From Limosilactobacillus reuteri (GTDB lineage: Bacteria > Bacillota > Bacilli > Lactobacillales > Lactobacillaceae): 64,000 nucleotides of DNA. Below, piece after piece: positions 19,001 to 26,943 of this stretch (positions are counted from its first letter, which is position 1; every line of letters starts with the position of its first letter). The position numbers and the translations under genes are program-made. The notes below the pieces were generated by a model, which made no database searches, was not told the DNA's origin, and worked only from the letters and a program-made list of their open reading frames with translations. The stretch lies in the NCBI RefSeq assembly GCF_013694365.1, contig NZ_CP059275.1, positions 1-64,000 on the forward strand, written 5' to 3'.

Positions 19001-22000
19001 TACTAGCAGCCTCACTTAAAGTCGTACATAGCGTGATTAAAGCAGCTGGTCCAGTATTCGAATGGTTTTTTGATGGTTTTCTTAAACCGTTAGCCAAGAT
19101 TACAGGATTTGCTATTGTCGGAGCATTAAAGCTGTTAACTGGTGCACTTGAATTACTGTCCGATTGGATTGATAAACATCAGACGGCAGTTAAAATAATG
19201 ACTACCACTTTGCTTACGTTATTTAGCATTAAAGTAGCAGGAAAAACTATTTCTGGCATCAAAGACTTTATCGATACGCTTAAGATATTAACGATGCTTA
19301 AGTTTGACAAGTTAAAGGCTGGTGCCAAGTATGCTGACGATCTTTTAGGCACAGTAATTGAGTTTGGTAAACATCCAATAACTAAGATTCAGGAACTTGC
19401 CAAAGTTAGTTTTAATAATATTAAAACAGGCTGGAGCAATGCTACAAAGCTATGGGATGAAGTCAATAAGTCATGGCAAAACACTAATCTTGCTAAGACT
19501 GATTTTCTTAAATCTGCTAAGTCATCTATTAAGTCTGGCGAACCAATGAAGCTTGGCCAGAAGATGGGGATTGGCCTATCAACGGCTATGATTGGTGTAA
19601 CGTCTGGAATCGATATCTATAAGGGTATCAAGGCTAACAACAAAGAAGACAAGTTCAAGAATTTTGGTTCTGGTATCGGTGGAGCTATTGGTGGCGGAAT
19701 TGGGCTTTTCTTTGGTGGTCCGATTGGTGCTGCTATTGGTCAACAAGTCGGTTCATTTATCGGTAAATGGGGTGGCGTTGGTGCCTCTAAGTTTGGCGAT
19801 GGATGGGCTAAATATGGCAAAGGTAAAAAGCCTAAAGATTGGGTTGAAGCTATTGGCTTTAAATCACATGAAATCCTAGATAACTTTACGTCTTGGGCTA
19901 AACAAGTTGGACCAAATATCAGTAACTATATTGGCAAAAGCAAGAAAAATATTGAAAAAGCTGGTAAGAACATTGGTAAATGGACTACTGGTTTTATCAG
20001 CGATACTCAAAAGACATTAAAGAAGTGGGCTTCGGGTATCGGAACTAACTTCAATAAAGATGTTGAAAAGAGTAAGAAACTTGCTGTTGCTGGTAGTAAC
20101 AAACTTAAATCTTGGACTACTGGATTTGTTGATGATGCAAATAAGAACATCAAAAACTGGGCTCAGAAGATCGGTTCAAATATTAATAATGATGTAGAAA
20201 AAAGTAAAAAATTTGCTAGAAAAGCTGGTAGCAAGCTTGAAGACTGGACTACTAATTTTATTGGTGATGCAAAGAAAAAGGTTCATACTTGGTCATCTCA
20301 GATTGGTTCCAATATTAATTCAAGTGTTGAAGCAGGGCATGAGATGGCTACAAATGCTGGAACAAAATTAAAGGACTGGACAACTAGTTTTAGAGAATCA
20401 GCAAGTCAGCGGATCCGTTCGTGGGCACAGCGCTTGGGTGACCACATTAACAATGGTGCTGAGTCATCACGATCTGGTGCTATTAATGCTGGTAATAAAT
20501 TATCTGAGTGGACTAGAAGCTTCTTTAATGGTGCCAATAGTAGTATTCATAATTGGGCTGGTAATCTAGGTGGTCATGTAAGCAACGGTATTGGGGGCGC
20601 TTACAATTCAGCTAAGAATGCTGGTGAGCGTTTAGGAAGTTGGGTTTCTAGTTTTAGAGATGGTACTTCGAGAACTCTTAGTTCATGGGCTGGTGGCCTT
20701 GGTGGCACTATTAGTAATGGAATCACTAGTGGTTTGCAAAGTATTAGAAATGCTGCTAACCGAGTAGCTGATGCCATTGTTACTCCAGTTAAGAATGCTA
20801 CTAATAAGATTCGAGATGGTATTAACTGGGTGCTTAATAAACTTGGCGGTGGTTCTGTTGGCTGGGGATTCTTTAATTGGAATTCATATGAAACAGGGAC
20901 ACAAAATCATCCAGGTGGATTAGCATTAGTTAATGATCAAGACGGTGATATCTACCGAGAAAGTTATGAACTGCCAAATGGTGAGCAAGGACTGTTCCCT
21001 GCCAAACGTAATTTCTTAACTTATCTGCCGGCTGGTACTAAGGTCAAGACTGCTACAAATACCGCTAACGAATTAGCAAACATGGTCCCTAAATATGCTG
21101 GTGGGATTGGTAGCTTTAATTTTGACTTTAGTGGAATTAGTCGAGCACTTAGTGGTTTAAACTTTGGTGGCCTTTTTAGCGGTATTGGTGGATTCTTTGA
21201 TGCTGCAATGGATGAACTCGAAAACGTTACAGATGACATTGCCCATCCCGAAAAACTCGTTAACTATATTGTCGATAAGTTTGTGACCTATGATTGGGGA
21301 GCAGGCGAGGTACCATTAAAACTCGCCAAGGGTGCTGTTAACGAAGAAAAGAAGGGGATGATGAACTGGGCCCGGAAGGTGATTGACCAATTCGGTGGTG
21401 CAACTCATCAAACCGGACCAGGTGCGGAAGGCTGGCGTAGTGCTGTTAAGAAAGCGTTACGTAAGAACGGCTTGCCTGCCAGTGCTGATTATGTAAATGC
21501 TTGGGTTCGCCAAATTCAAACTGAATCAGGCGGTAACGAACGTGCTATTGGTGGTAACGATGGTTTAGCTGACGGAAACGCAACTGGTCTTTTGCAAACA
21601 AAGCCAGGAACATTTAATGCTTATGCTTTCCCTGGTCATCACAACATCATGAAAGGTTACGATAACATGCTTGCCGCTATTAATTACGCTAAGCATCGTT
21701 ACGGTTCTTCAATGTTGGCAGTTATTGGTCACGGACACGGTTATGAAGATGGTGGCTTAATTTCTAAACACGGCTTCTATGAAATTGGTGAAGGTGATAA
21801 GCCTGAAATGGTTATCCCACTAATGAATCGTGAATTAGGTATGCAACGGATTAACGAAGCGATTGCATTTATGAATCGGAATTTTGGCGGAGGGTTACAA
21901 CTTCCAACAGTTCTCTCAAATAATGCAATTACTTCAAATTCTATGTATGCTGAATCTTCATCAAATAATGATGCAACAATGCAAAACGGCGGATTCAAAG

Positions 22001-22188
22001 AAATGAGTACCAACCTAGTAAATGCCATCGTTCAAGCATTACAAATGCAAAATACTACTAACAACAGTAATCAACCAGTTGACTTACACTTAACCGTTAA
22101 GATTGGTGATGAGTCATTTGGCGAACATGCTATCAAAGGAATTAACGCGGTAAATCAAAAGAATGGTCGAAATATGTTAAATATTTAA
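16009..22188 (+). CDS. Tail tape measure protein with two repeat arrays and a lytic transglycosylase domain
   Basis: A 2059-residue tape measure, which sets tail length and is ejected on infection. Residues 1-400 are coiled coil. A hydrophobic region lies near 435-530. A first array of six 34-35-residue units, each with an (E/D)AW motif, spans about 730-925. A Gly-rich hydrophobic segment near 1220-1250 could be membrane-active. A second array of six 44-residue units, each with a WTTGF-like motif, spans about 1325-1580. Near 1800-1910 is a soluble-lytic-transglycosylase-like domain (QIQTESGGNERAI, ATGLLQTKPGTF), which would open peptidoglycan during DNA injection. It lies beside the tail chaperones, as expected. 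Confidence 0.92.
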   Translation: MDLEELELRFRANYGDVLQKMDELTSLIGQKTNDMQVKIQSNLDRIQQNMNDNASKANEKAKEEVRQREEAENSKQKSIERTASVQDDATNRIIEGNKAQAESSKEAVNQSEKSLDSLTARLQEAANMQQRIAQQTKVARETVGDIPVKQVQQEVRPKEKPRPRIENSSFDDYQEKRIQSYMPKRPVDLGIDDEIQAEVSRAKKEIDGLVSHINEKMQQAQSMQRRIATLMASKDNLDMSKQGSQVRAMRLDDQIANAQVKMERYQNQAKALAQEMSQELNTIPNSLKRIEREMDQTEAKIERIRRTIAETKAQDAVLGRSSGNNKELKEAEAEYKRLVNRSNELAKAYSYVSSRGDELRNASSRVNTTLAQEGNTASNTSSRLNRLRNTISNVTSSFRRMGDSGSSSMRRAGTSASLLSERLKGVKMAMRMLASQLIVFTLLYQGIMMLAQGMGSALMTNRQFASSFNAIKVNLLTAFYPIYSYVLPAINALMNALRKATGWIAQFTSALTGMSLSGARSGAQGLYNQVRAMNDTSKAASKASDAVKKQQQEQAKAVQRANQQIAEANRQGAAAVAAENEKIKAANEQAKKAFEDTKKANEDLQASLMGFDELNVLDNNKNNSDNGSFEAQPLEKFTPQQKQDTPIFDDPGIDDGGAGDEGDPGIDWNVPLEASQNAIDAANKVKKVLGELFDPMKKAWDEKGQAVVDAAKYSWSEIKRLLGDVGHSFMHVWDNGTGQRTVENILQLLADMLNIIGDIARAFAEAWEEGGRGTRFLQTIFDSLNNILVAIHHIAESFREAWNTGDLGKRIFANLLDLATNLVKFIGDIAKAFDEAWQHGNNGTKLWQAWLNALNNILRIFKDMVGSIDEAWNHSRLGVSIWEHLIQIVTGIGNTISNLASQFDKAWRHGNVGTSIFKTLLGMVDDMLSALSDMANYTANWAKKLDFTPLLQSIDSLLKAIRPVTKDIWDGLAWAYKNVLLPLAGFTITKLLPDFFDLLAASLKVVHSVIKAAGPVFEWFFDGFLKPLAKITGFAIVGALKLLTGALELLSDWIDKHQTAVKIMTTTLLTLFSIKVAGKTISGIKDFIDTLKILTMLKFDKLKAGAKYADDLLGTVIEFGKHPITKIQELAKVSFNNIKTGWSNATKLWDEVNKSWQNTNLAKTDFLKSAKSSIKSGEPMKLGQKMGIGLSTAMIGVTSGIDIYKGIKANNKEDKFKNFGSGIGGAIGGGIGLFFGGPIGAAIGQQVGSFIGKWGGVGASKFGDGWAKYGKGKKPKDWVEAIGFKSHEILDNFTSWAKQVGPNISNYIGKSKKNIEKAGKNIGKWTTGFISDTQKTLKKWASGIGTNFNKDVEKSKKLAVAGSNKLKSWTTGFVDDANKNIKNWAQKIGSNINNDVEKSKKFARKAGSKLEDWTTNFIGDAKKKVHTWSSQIGSNINSSVEAGHEMATNAGTKLKDWTTSFRESASQRIRSWAQRLGDHINNGAESSRSGAINAGNKLSEWTRSFFNGANSSIHNWAGNLGGHVSNGIGGAYNSAKNAGERLGSWVSSFRDGTSRTLSSWAGGLGGTISNGITSGLQSIRNAANRVADAIVTPVKNATNKIRDGINWVLNKLGGGSVGWGFFNWNSYETGTQNHPGGLALVNDQDGDIYRESYELPNGEQGLFPAKRNFLTYLPAGTKVKTATNTANELANMVPKYAGGIGSFNFDFSGISRALSGLNFGGLFSGIGGFFDAAMDELENVTDDIAHPEKLVNYIVDKFVTYDWGAGEVPLKLAKGAVNEEKKGMMNWARKVIDQFGGATHQTGPGAEGWRSAVKKALRKNGLPASADYVNAWVRQIQTESGGNERAIGGNDGLADGNATGLLQTKPGTFNAYAFPGHHNIMKGYDNMLAAINYAKHRYGSSMLAVIGHGHGYEDGGLISKHGFYEIGEGDKPEMVIPLMNRELGMQRINEAIAFMNRNFGGGLQLPTVLSNNAITSNSMYAESSSNNDATMQNGGFKEMSTNLVNAIVQALQMQNTTNNSNQPVDLHLTVKIGDESFGEHAIKGINAVNQKNGRNMLNI

Positions 22189-22464
22189 ATGACGCAGATT
22201 GCCGCTAACAGGAAGCGAGAATTAAATGATTTACGTGCCAAAGCATACATGGATCACCGTTTAAGTGAGTTGGTAGCATTTGCGATTAATGATCCTGCTA
22301 AGATGCCTAAGTTAGAAGAAGCTTATCCGTTTGTTAAGGATGATATGAATCAGATAGAGCAACCACCTGAAGAAGAGCCCGATTGGAAGAGAGATCAAGC
22401 TATTCTTATGCAACAAGCTCAACGAATTAGACAATTTAATAAAGATAAAGGAGGAGGTGAATAG
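22189..22464 (+). CDS. Tail assembly chaperone, second reading frame (gpT-like)
   Basis: A 91-residue charged helical protein, natively between the first chaperone and the tape measure. In siphophages this slot is occupied by the T part of a frameshifted G/GT chaperone. The upstream gene has a slippery heptamer and an open -1 frame, so this ORF may natively be the 3' part of a fusion rather than a free-standing gene. That cannot be tested here because the joining DNA is missing. Confidence 0.6.
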   Translation: MTQIAANRKRELNDLRAKAYMDHRLSELVAFAINDPAKMPKLEEAYPFVKDDMNQIEQPPEEEPDWKRDQAILMQQAQRIRQFNKDKGGGE

Positions 22465-22875
22465 ATGACAACTACTGTTAAGAAAGCAACAAAGACAATG
22501 CAATTAGGTGATTTGGAACTTGACTTAAAGCTCGGCGGTCGTGAGGTATTTAAGATTGAACGCCGACTCGGTAAGTCTATGTTGTCCTTGTTTATGGACT
22601 CTCAAGGTGGAAACAAGCTACCTCCAGTTAATGAAATTCTGATTGTCTTACAAGGCGCTAATCAAAATCATGGCGTAACTGATAAACGTGTATTGAATGC
22701 CTTTGAAAAGTACTTAGATGATGGTAATACCACGATGGATCTCTTCAATGCATTGATGGAACTATTTGAAGCGTCTGGTTTTTTCGGCAAAAAGAAGAAA
22801 TCATCGAAGACCAATTCGGAATCGGACGAAGTGACATTAGATCCAGTGGAAGCGGGACAAGATCAGTTGCTGTAG
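22465..22875 (+). CDS. Tail assembly chaperone (gpG-like) with frameshift site
   Basis: A 136-residue protein following the tail tube gene in native order, the position of the tail assembly chaperone that coats the tape measure. A helical domain (LGDLELDLKLGGREVFKIERRL) is followed by a Lys/Ser-rich tail. At 22779-22785 the codons read T TTT TTC, a canonical -1 slippery heptamer. The -1 frame stays open to the end of the gene, encoding EEIIEDQFGIGRSDI, which looks like real protein. Confidence 0.75.
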   Translation: MTTTVKKATKTMQLGDLELDLKLGGREVFKIERRLGKSMLSLFMDSQGGNKLPPVNEILIVLQGANQNHGVTDKRVLNAFEKYLDDGNTTMDLFNALMELFEASGFFGKKKKSSKTNSESDEVTLDPVEAGQDQLL

Positions 22876-23367
22876 ATGAAGAACGTAAAATTTTATGGCG
22901 ACTTATTGAAGCTAGACTTACAACGATTTGCGGTTGATAGTACTGATGGTTTAGTTGGTACTGGGACCAAGCTTGAGCGGTCAGAAGATGGATCAACGTG
23001 GGAAGAAATTGCAGATATCAAGACGATTCCCGAATTAGGTGGTGACACTGAAAAGGTGGATGTCACTACTTTGGCTGATGACCGACGGAAGCAAGTTGAA
23101 GGAATCCAAAACGCCTCTAACGTTCAGTTCCAAGCCGTATATAAGGGTGCTAGTTTTGCTAAGGCCCTAAAACAAGCCGGTGACCGGAAACAATACCAAT
23201 GGAAAGTTACTTACCCAGATGGAATGACTGCAACGATGCGTGGCTCATATAACATTAAGTTTGCAGCGGTTGCAGTTAACGGGGCCTTAGGTTACACCAT
23301 CACAATTACTGTATCTGATGGGCCACACTTCACTGCTGCACCAGGTAGTGAAACGCCAAAGGGCTAG
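22876..23367 (+). CDS. Major tail tube protein
   Basis: A 163-residue protein of the phage tail tube type. The body has the VDVTTLADDRRKQVEGIQ segment and a Gly/Thr-rich C-terminus (TITVSDGPHFTAAPGSETPKG) typical of TP901-like major tail proteins. The first 19 residues contain LKLDLQRFA, the same leader as in the scaffold and capsid proteins, a probable site for the Prp protease. It lies between the tail terminator and the chaperone. Confidence 0.85.
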   Translation: MKNVKFYGDLLKLDLQRFAVDSTDGLVGTGTKLERSEDGSTWEEIADIKTIPELGGDTEKVDVTTLADDRRKQVEGIQNASNVQFQAVYKGASFAKALKQAGDRKQYQWKVTYPDGMTATMRGSYNIKFAAVAVNGALGYTITITVSDGPHFTAAPGSETPKG

Positions 23368-23736
23368 ATGGAAATCTACAACGTTAAAGCACTGGTATAT
23401 AAGACGCTAAAATCTATTCCAGAATTAAAGATCGTCTCGCCATCGTATCCTGATAAATTTACCGTGTTTCCTATTGCTATCTATAAAACCTCCCAAACTT
23501 CTTTTATTCGTAATAACTGGCAAGAAGAAACCGATACTGAATGGCAGATAACAATTGATTTGTATAACGATAAAGGATCACTAACCAAGATAAAAAATGA
23601 GCTCATTGCTAAGTTTTCAGCAATGGGCTTTTCTAATAGCGTTGGTGACCAAGATTTAAATGGAATATCACGAGTAGTCCTTGTCTTTACAGGGGTTGTT
23701 GATAATACCAGTAAACGTGTATATCAGAAAGGATGA
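23368..23736 (+). CDS. Tail terminator / tail completion protein
   Basis: A 122-residue protein with the alpha-beta pattern of tail completion proteins (YKTLKSIPELKIVSPSYPDKF, TEWQITIDLYNDKGS). Its location between the HK97 gp10-like protein and the tail tube gene supports this role, which is to cap the tail tube. Its last four bases ATGA equal the start of the tail tube gene, so the two are natively coupled. Confidence 0.7.
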   Translation: MEIYNVKALVYKTLKSIPELKIVSPSYPDKFTVFPIAIYKTSQTSFIRNNWQEETDTEWQITIDLYNDKGSLTKIKNELIAKFSAMGFSNSVGDQDLNGISRVVLVFTGVVDNTSKRVYQKG

Positions 23737-24285
23737 ATGATTGAATGTGAGATTGTGGGGCTCAATGAGTTAAAAACTAAGCTACGAAAACTTCCTCAAG
23801 TTGTAGCAGATGCAACCGTTAACGGCCAAGAGACAGCAATTGAACAAGCTGAAGCCTATGCGGTCCAAGAGTTGCAATCTAGTATCAAATATTCTACTGG
23901 TGAACTTGCTCGTAGCTTTAAGCATGAAGTAAAAGTCGATGGAGATGAAATAGTTGGTCGTTGGTGGAATTCATCAATGATTGCTATTTTTCGTGAGTTT
24001 GGTACTGGTAAGGTTGGTGAACAATCTAGTAAGCAGCTTCCACCTAATGTGGCAATTATTTATCGCCAAACTCCCTGGTACATTCCAGCTGAAGAAGTTG
24101 ATATTGATCTTACAAAAATCTATGGAATTCCAAAGGTTAAGATTAAAGACAAGTATTTTTATCGAACCAACGGCCAACCAGCAAGACAATTTATGACACC
24201 TGCTGCTAACAGAATAGCTAAGGAAGCACCTGGGATTATAAAGAAATCAGTTGACCAAGAGCTTCGTGATAAATTAGGTGGTTAA
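23737..24285 (+). CDS. HK97 gp10-like head-tail joining protein
   Basis: A 182-residue protein. The start MIECEIVGLNELKTKLRKLP and the central motif IAIFREFGTGKVGEQ match the HK97 gp10 family, and the C-terminus has the usual FMTPAANRIAKEAPGII motif. Its first eight bases repeat the last eight of the neighbouring head closure gene (24632-24639), proof of a native overlap. Confidence 0.82.
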   Translation: MIECEIVGLNELKTKLRKLPQVVADATVNGQETAIEQAEAYAVQELQSSIKYSTGELARSFKHEVKVDGDEIVGRWWNSSMIAIFREFGTGKVGEQSSKQLPPNVAIIYRQTPWYIPAEEVDIDLTKIYGIPKVKIKDKYFYRTNGQPARQFMTPAANRIAKEAPGIIKKSVDQELRDKLGG

Positions 24286-24639
24286 ATGAGATTAAAAGAA
24301 AGTGCTCTCACAACCGTTTATCTTAAAGAACCGATGAATACTCAAGATGATGAAGGCTATAGTATTTCTGGCTGGGGTGATCCACAACCAATTAGGATGA
24401 ATATTCAATCAGCTGGTGGTACGGTCAATGCTCAGATCTATGGAAAAGATATTAAATATATCAAGACATGTAAGTATCAAGGCGATTTACTTTCAGAAGG
24501 GCACGGCGAAGGATTTGGCATTTGCCTAAAGGTTCCGAGTTCGAGTGATCCTGATTATAAGATTACGGCTATTCAAGAGTTTTCTACTCATAAAAACGTT
24601 ACTTTGGAACGTATCAAGAGGGATGAACAAAATGATTGA
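24286..24639 (+). CDS. Head-tail closure protein (putative)
   Basis: A 117-residue protein in the position of the head closure or stopper protein, between capsid genes and the gp10-like gene. It begins with LTTVYLKEPMNTQDDEGYS and has the beta-rich character of the family. Sequence similarity to a named family is not certain, so the role rests mainly on position and size. Confidence 0.55.
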   Translation: MRLKESALTTVYLKEPMNTQDDEGYSISGWGDPQPIRMNIQSAGGTVNAQIYGKDIKYIKTCKYQGDLLSEGHGEGFGICLKVPSSSDPDYKITAIQEFSTHKNVTLERIKRDEQND

Positions 24640-25926
24640 ATGAATAAGCAAACACTTAAGCTAGATTTACAACGTTTTGCCACACCAATTCTTGATATGT
24701 TCGATCAGAATACGGTGCTTGATTATACTCGTAATCGTCAATATCCAGATATGTTAGGTGATACTTTATTTCCAGCAACTAAAGTTCCAACACTCGAAGT
24801 TGATATCTTAAAAGCTGGTAGTCGTGTCCCAACAATTGCTAACTACTCAGCCTTTGATGCCGAAGCTGAAATTGGTAGTCGTGAAGCAAGTAAGATGACT
24901 GCTGAATTAGCATATGTAAAGCGCAAGATGCAAATTACCGAAGAAATGCTAATCAAGTTGCGTTATCCACGTAACAATGCTGAAGCTAACTACTTAAAGC
25001 AATATGTATTCAATGATATTGATGCAATGGTACAAGCAGTTAAGGCACGTGGCGAAAAGATGACAATGGAAATGTTTGCTACTGGTAAGATTACTGATAA
25101 AGACAACGGTATTTCCATTGATTATCAAGTTCCAAAAGAGCATCAAACTACATTATCAAGTAATGCTACTTGGGATAGCGGCAGTGCTTCAATTATTGAG
25201 AACCTACAAGACTGGTCAGATAAGTTGGACATTACTCCAACACGTGCATTGACCTCTAAGAAGGTGTTGCGGACATTGATGCGTAGTACTGAAATTAAAG
25301 AGGCAATCTTTGGTAAAGATACTGGTCGAGTTGTTGGTCAAGCTGACTTGGATCAATTCATGGTTGCTCAAGGACTTCCGGTTATTCGTGCATATGCTGG
25401 TAAGTATCGTGAGGAAGACGCTAAGGGTAAAGTTAAAACACAAACATACTTCCCAGAAGATCGGATCGTTCTCTTTAATGATGAAGTACCAGGTGAAAAG
25501 ATCTATGGACCAACTCCAGAAGAAAACCGTTTGATCTCAACTAATGCGCAAGTATCAGAAGTTGGTAATGTTATGGCTAAGATTTATGAATCCGGCGAAG
25601 ACCCAATCGGAACTTGGGTATTAGCAGCGGCAACCATGGTTCCATCCGTGAGTGCTCGTTTAAAAGTTACGGATGATGAATTGATTAAGGAGCTAGTAGA
25701 AGAAGCAAATGCTCAGGTGCTAGATTATACGGGTCAAAAAGAATTAGTTGGTAACATGAGTGTGTATGTTAAAAAGTTGGCAGTCATTAATTACAATCGA
25801 CTAGGGCTTGAAGGCGAAACGCAACGCTCGGAAGGTGGCGTAACTAATTATCTTGAAACTGGTATTCCAAAAGATATTCGACAAGGATTAAACCGTTATC
25901 GAATTGCTAAGGTGACGAAGCTATGA
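24640..25926 (+). CDS. Major capsid protein (phage capsid E-like)
   Basis: A 428-residue protein whose size, position after the scaffold and motifs (LDMFDQNTVLDYTRNRQYP, GDTLFPATKVPTLEV, EEMLIKLRYP) fit a major capsid protein of the capsid E type. It starts MNKQTLKLDLQRFA, so residues 1-14 are a likely leader removed by the Prp protease. It would form the icosahedral shell together with the scaffold. Confidence 0.85.
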   Translation: MNKQTLKLDLQRFATPILDMFDQNTVLDYTRNRQYPDMLGDTLFPATKVPTLEVDILKAGSRVPTIANYSAFDAEAEIGSREASKMTAELAYVKRKMQITEEMLIKLRYPRNNAEANYLKQYVFNDIDAMVQAVKARGEKMTMEMFATGKITDKDNGISIDYQVPKEHQTTLSSNATWDSGSASIIENLQDWSDKLDITPTRALTSKKVLRTLMRSTEIKEAIFGKDTGRVVGQADLDQFMVAQGLPVIRAYAGKYREEDAKGKVKTQTYFPEDRIVLFNDEVPGEKIYGPTPEENRLISTNAQVSEVGNVMAKIYESGEDPIGTWVLAAATMVPSVSARLKVTDDELIKELVEEANAQVLDYTGQKELVGNMSVYVKKLAVINYNRLGLEGETQRSEGGVTNYLETGIPKDIRQGLNRYRIAKVTKL

Positions 25927-26292
25927 ATGTACACACGATTTCAAGATGGTAAGCAATTAAACTTCCTTGCTTCTGAGAAGTTCACTGCTTTCCCTGAAAC
26001 AATTAACAAGGACAATTACAACGTCCAAACTGATGACTTAGGGCGCAAGTATGTGCCTGCTGGGACAGTATATCCAACTAACGACGCAAAGGCTGTTGGT
26101 ATTACTGTTAATGATGTATATGTATCAGAAGACGGTTCTAATCAAATGGTTGCCGTTATGCGTGAAGGTTGGGTATTGAGTCAACGATTAACTCCAACAC
26201 CATCCGCAGACGCAATTAAAGCAATGACAGCAATTCATTTTAAGGATTTAGACACGACTGCTGATGCTACCCCAACAGATCCAAAAGCGTAG
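25927..26292 (+). CDS. Small head protein, possible capsid decoration
   Basis: A 121-residue protein between scaffold and major capsid in native order, a frequent place for head decoration or head-fibre-like proteins. The sequence is beta-rich (YVPAGTVYPTNDAKAVGITVNDVYV). The role is inferred from position. Confidence 0.5.
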   Translation: MYTRFQDGKQLNFLASEKFTAFPETINKDNYNVQTDDLGRKYVPAGTVYPTNDAKAVGITVNDVYVSEDGSNQMVAVMREGWVLSQRLTPTPSADAIKAMTAIHFKDLDTTADATPTDPKA

Positions 26293-26943
26293 ATGGAAAA
26301 AGTAAAGTTTTATAGCAATTTGCTAAAGCTGAACTTACAGCGGTTTGCAGATGAAGGACAAGATGGAGAAGGAGGTGCTGATATAGGAAACGAAGCAACG
26401 GATACTAATGATGATTCTGATACGCAAAATAAGCCTTTCATGACGTTCCAGACCCAGTCAGAATTGGATTCTTATTTTGATAAGAAATTAGACAAGGCAT
26501 TAGGGACTGCTAAGGCTAACTGGGAAAAGGAACAAAGCGATAAGGCAAAGAAAGCTAAGGATCGCAAGAACATGACCGAAGAAGAACGACGTGAGGATGA
26601 CTTCAAGCAACGGGAAGAAGCTTTATCTGCTCGTGAAGCTGATGTTACTAAGCGTGAGAATCGGAGTAAGCTTGCTTCTCGTTTAGTTGATGATGGTTTG
26701 CCAACTGGGTTAGTTGATGTTTTTGATGATGTTCTAGCTAACGAAGACAATATGAATGAAACGTATGAACGGGTAAGTGAAGTATTTCGTAGCGCTGTTC
26801 ATGATGCCGTTGAAACTCGGTTAGCACAAGGCTCACGAACACCTAAGAGTACGGATGATAATTTGACTCATAAATCGGCTGGTGAGCTTTATGCTGAAAA
26901 GGCTAATAGTGCTAATAAATCTGAAAGCGATTTTTGGAAATAA
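26293..26943 (+). CDS. Capsid scaffolding protein (DUF4355-like)
   Basis: A 216-residue, highly charged, helical protein with the organisation of phage scaffolds: acidic N-terminus, long coiled coil (SDKAKKAKDRKNMTEEERRE), and a C-terminus ending ANKSESDFWK. The N-terminal leader MEKVKFYSNLLK runs into LNLQRFA, shared with the tail tube and capsid proteins. It is natively between the minor head protein and the capsid genes. Confidence 0.82.
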   Translation: MEKVKFYSNLLKLNLQRFADEGQDGEGGADIGNEATDTNDDSDTQNKPFMTFQTQSELDSYFDKKLDKALGTAKANWEKEQSDKAKKAKDRKNMTEEERREDDFKQREEALSAREADVTKRENRSKLASRLVDDGLPTGLVDVFDDVLANEDNMNETYERVSEVFRSAVHDAVETRLAQGSRTPKSTDDNLTHKSAGELYAEKANSANKSESDFWK

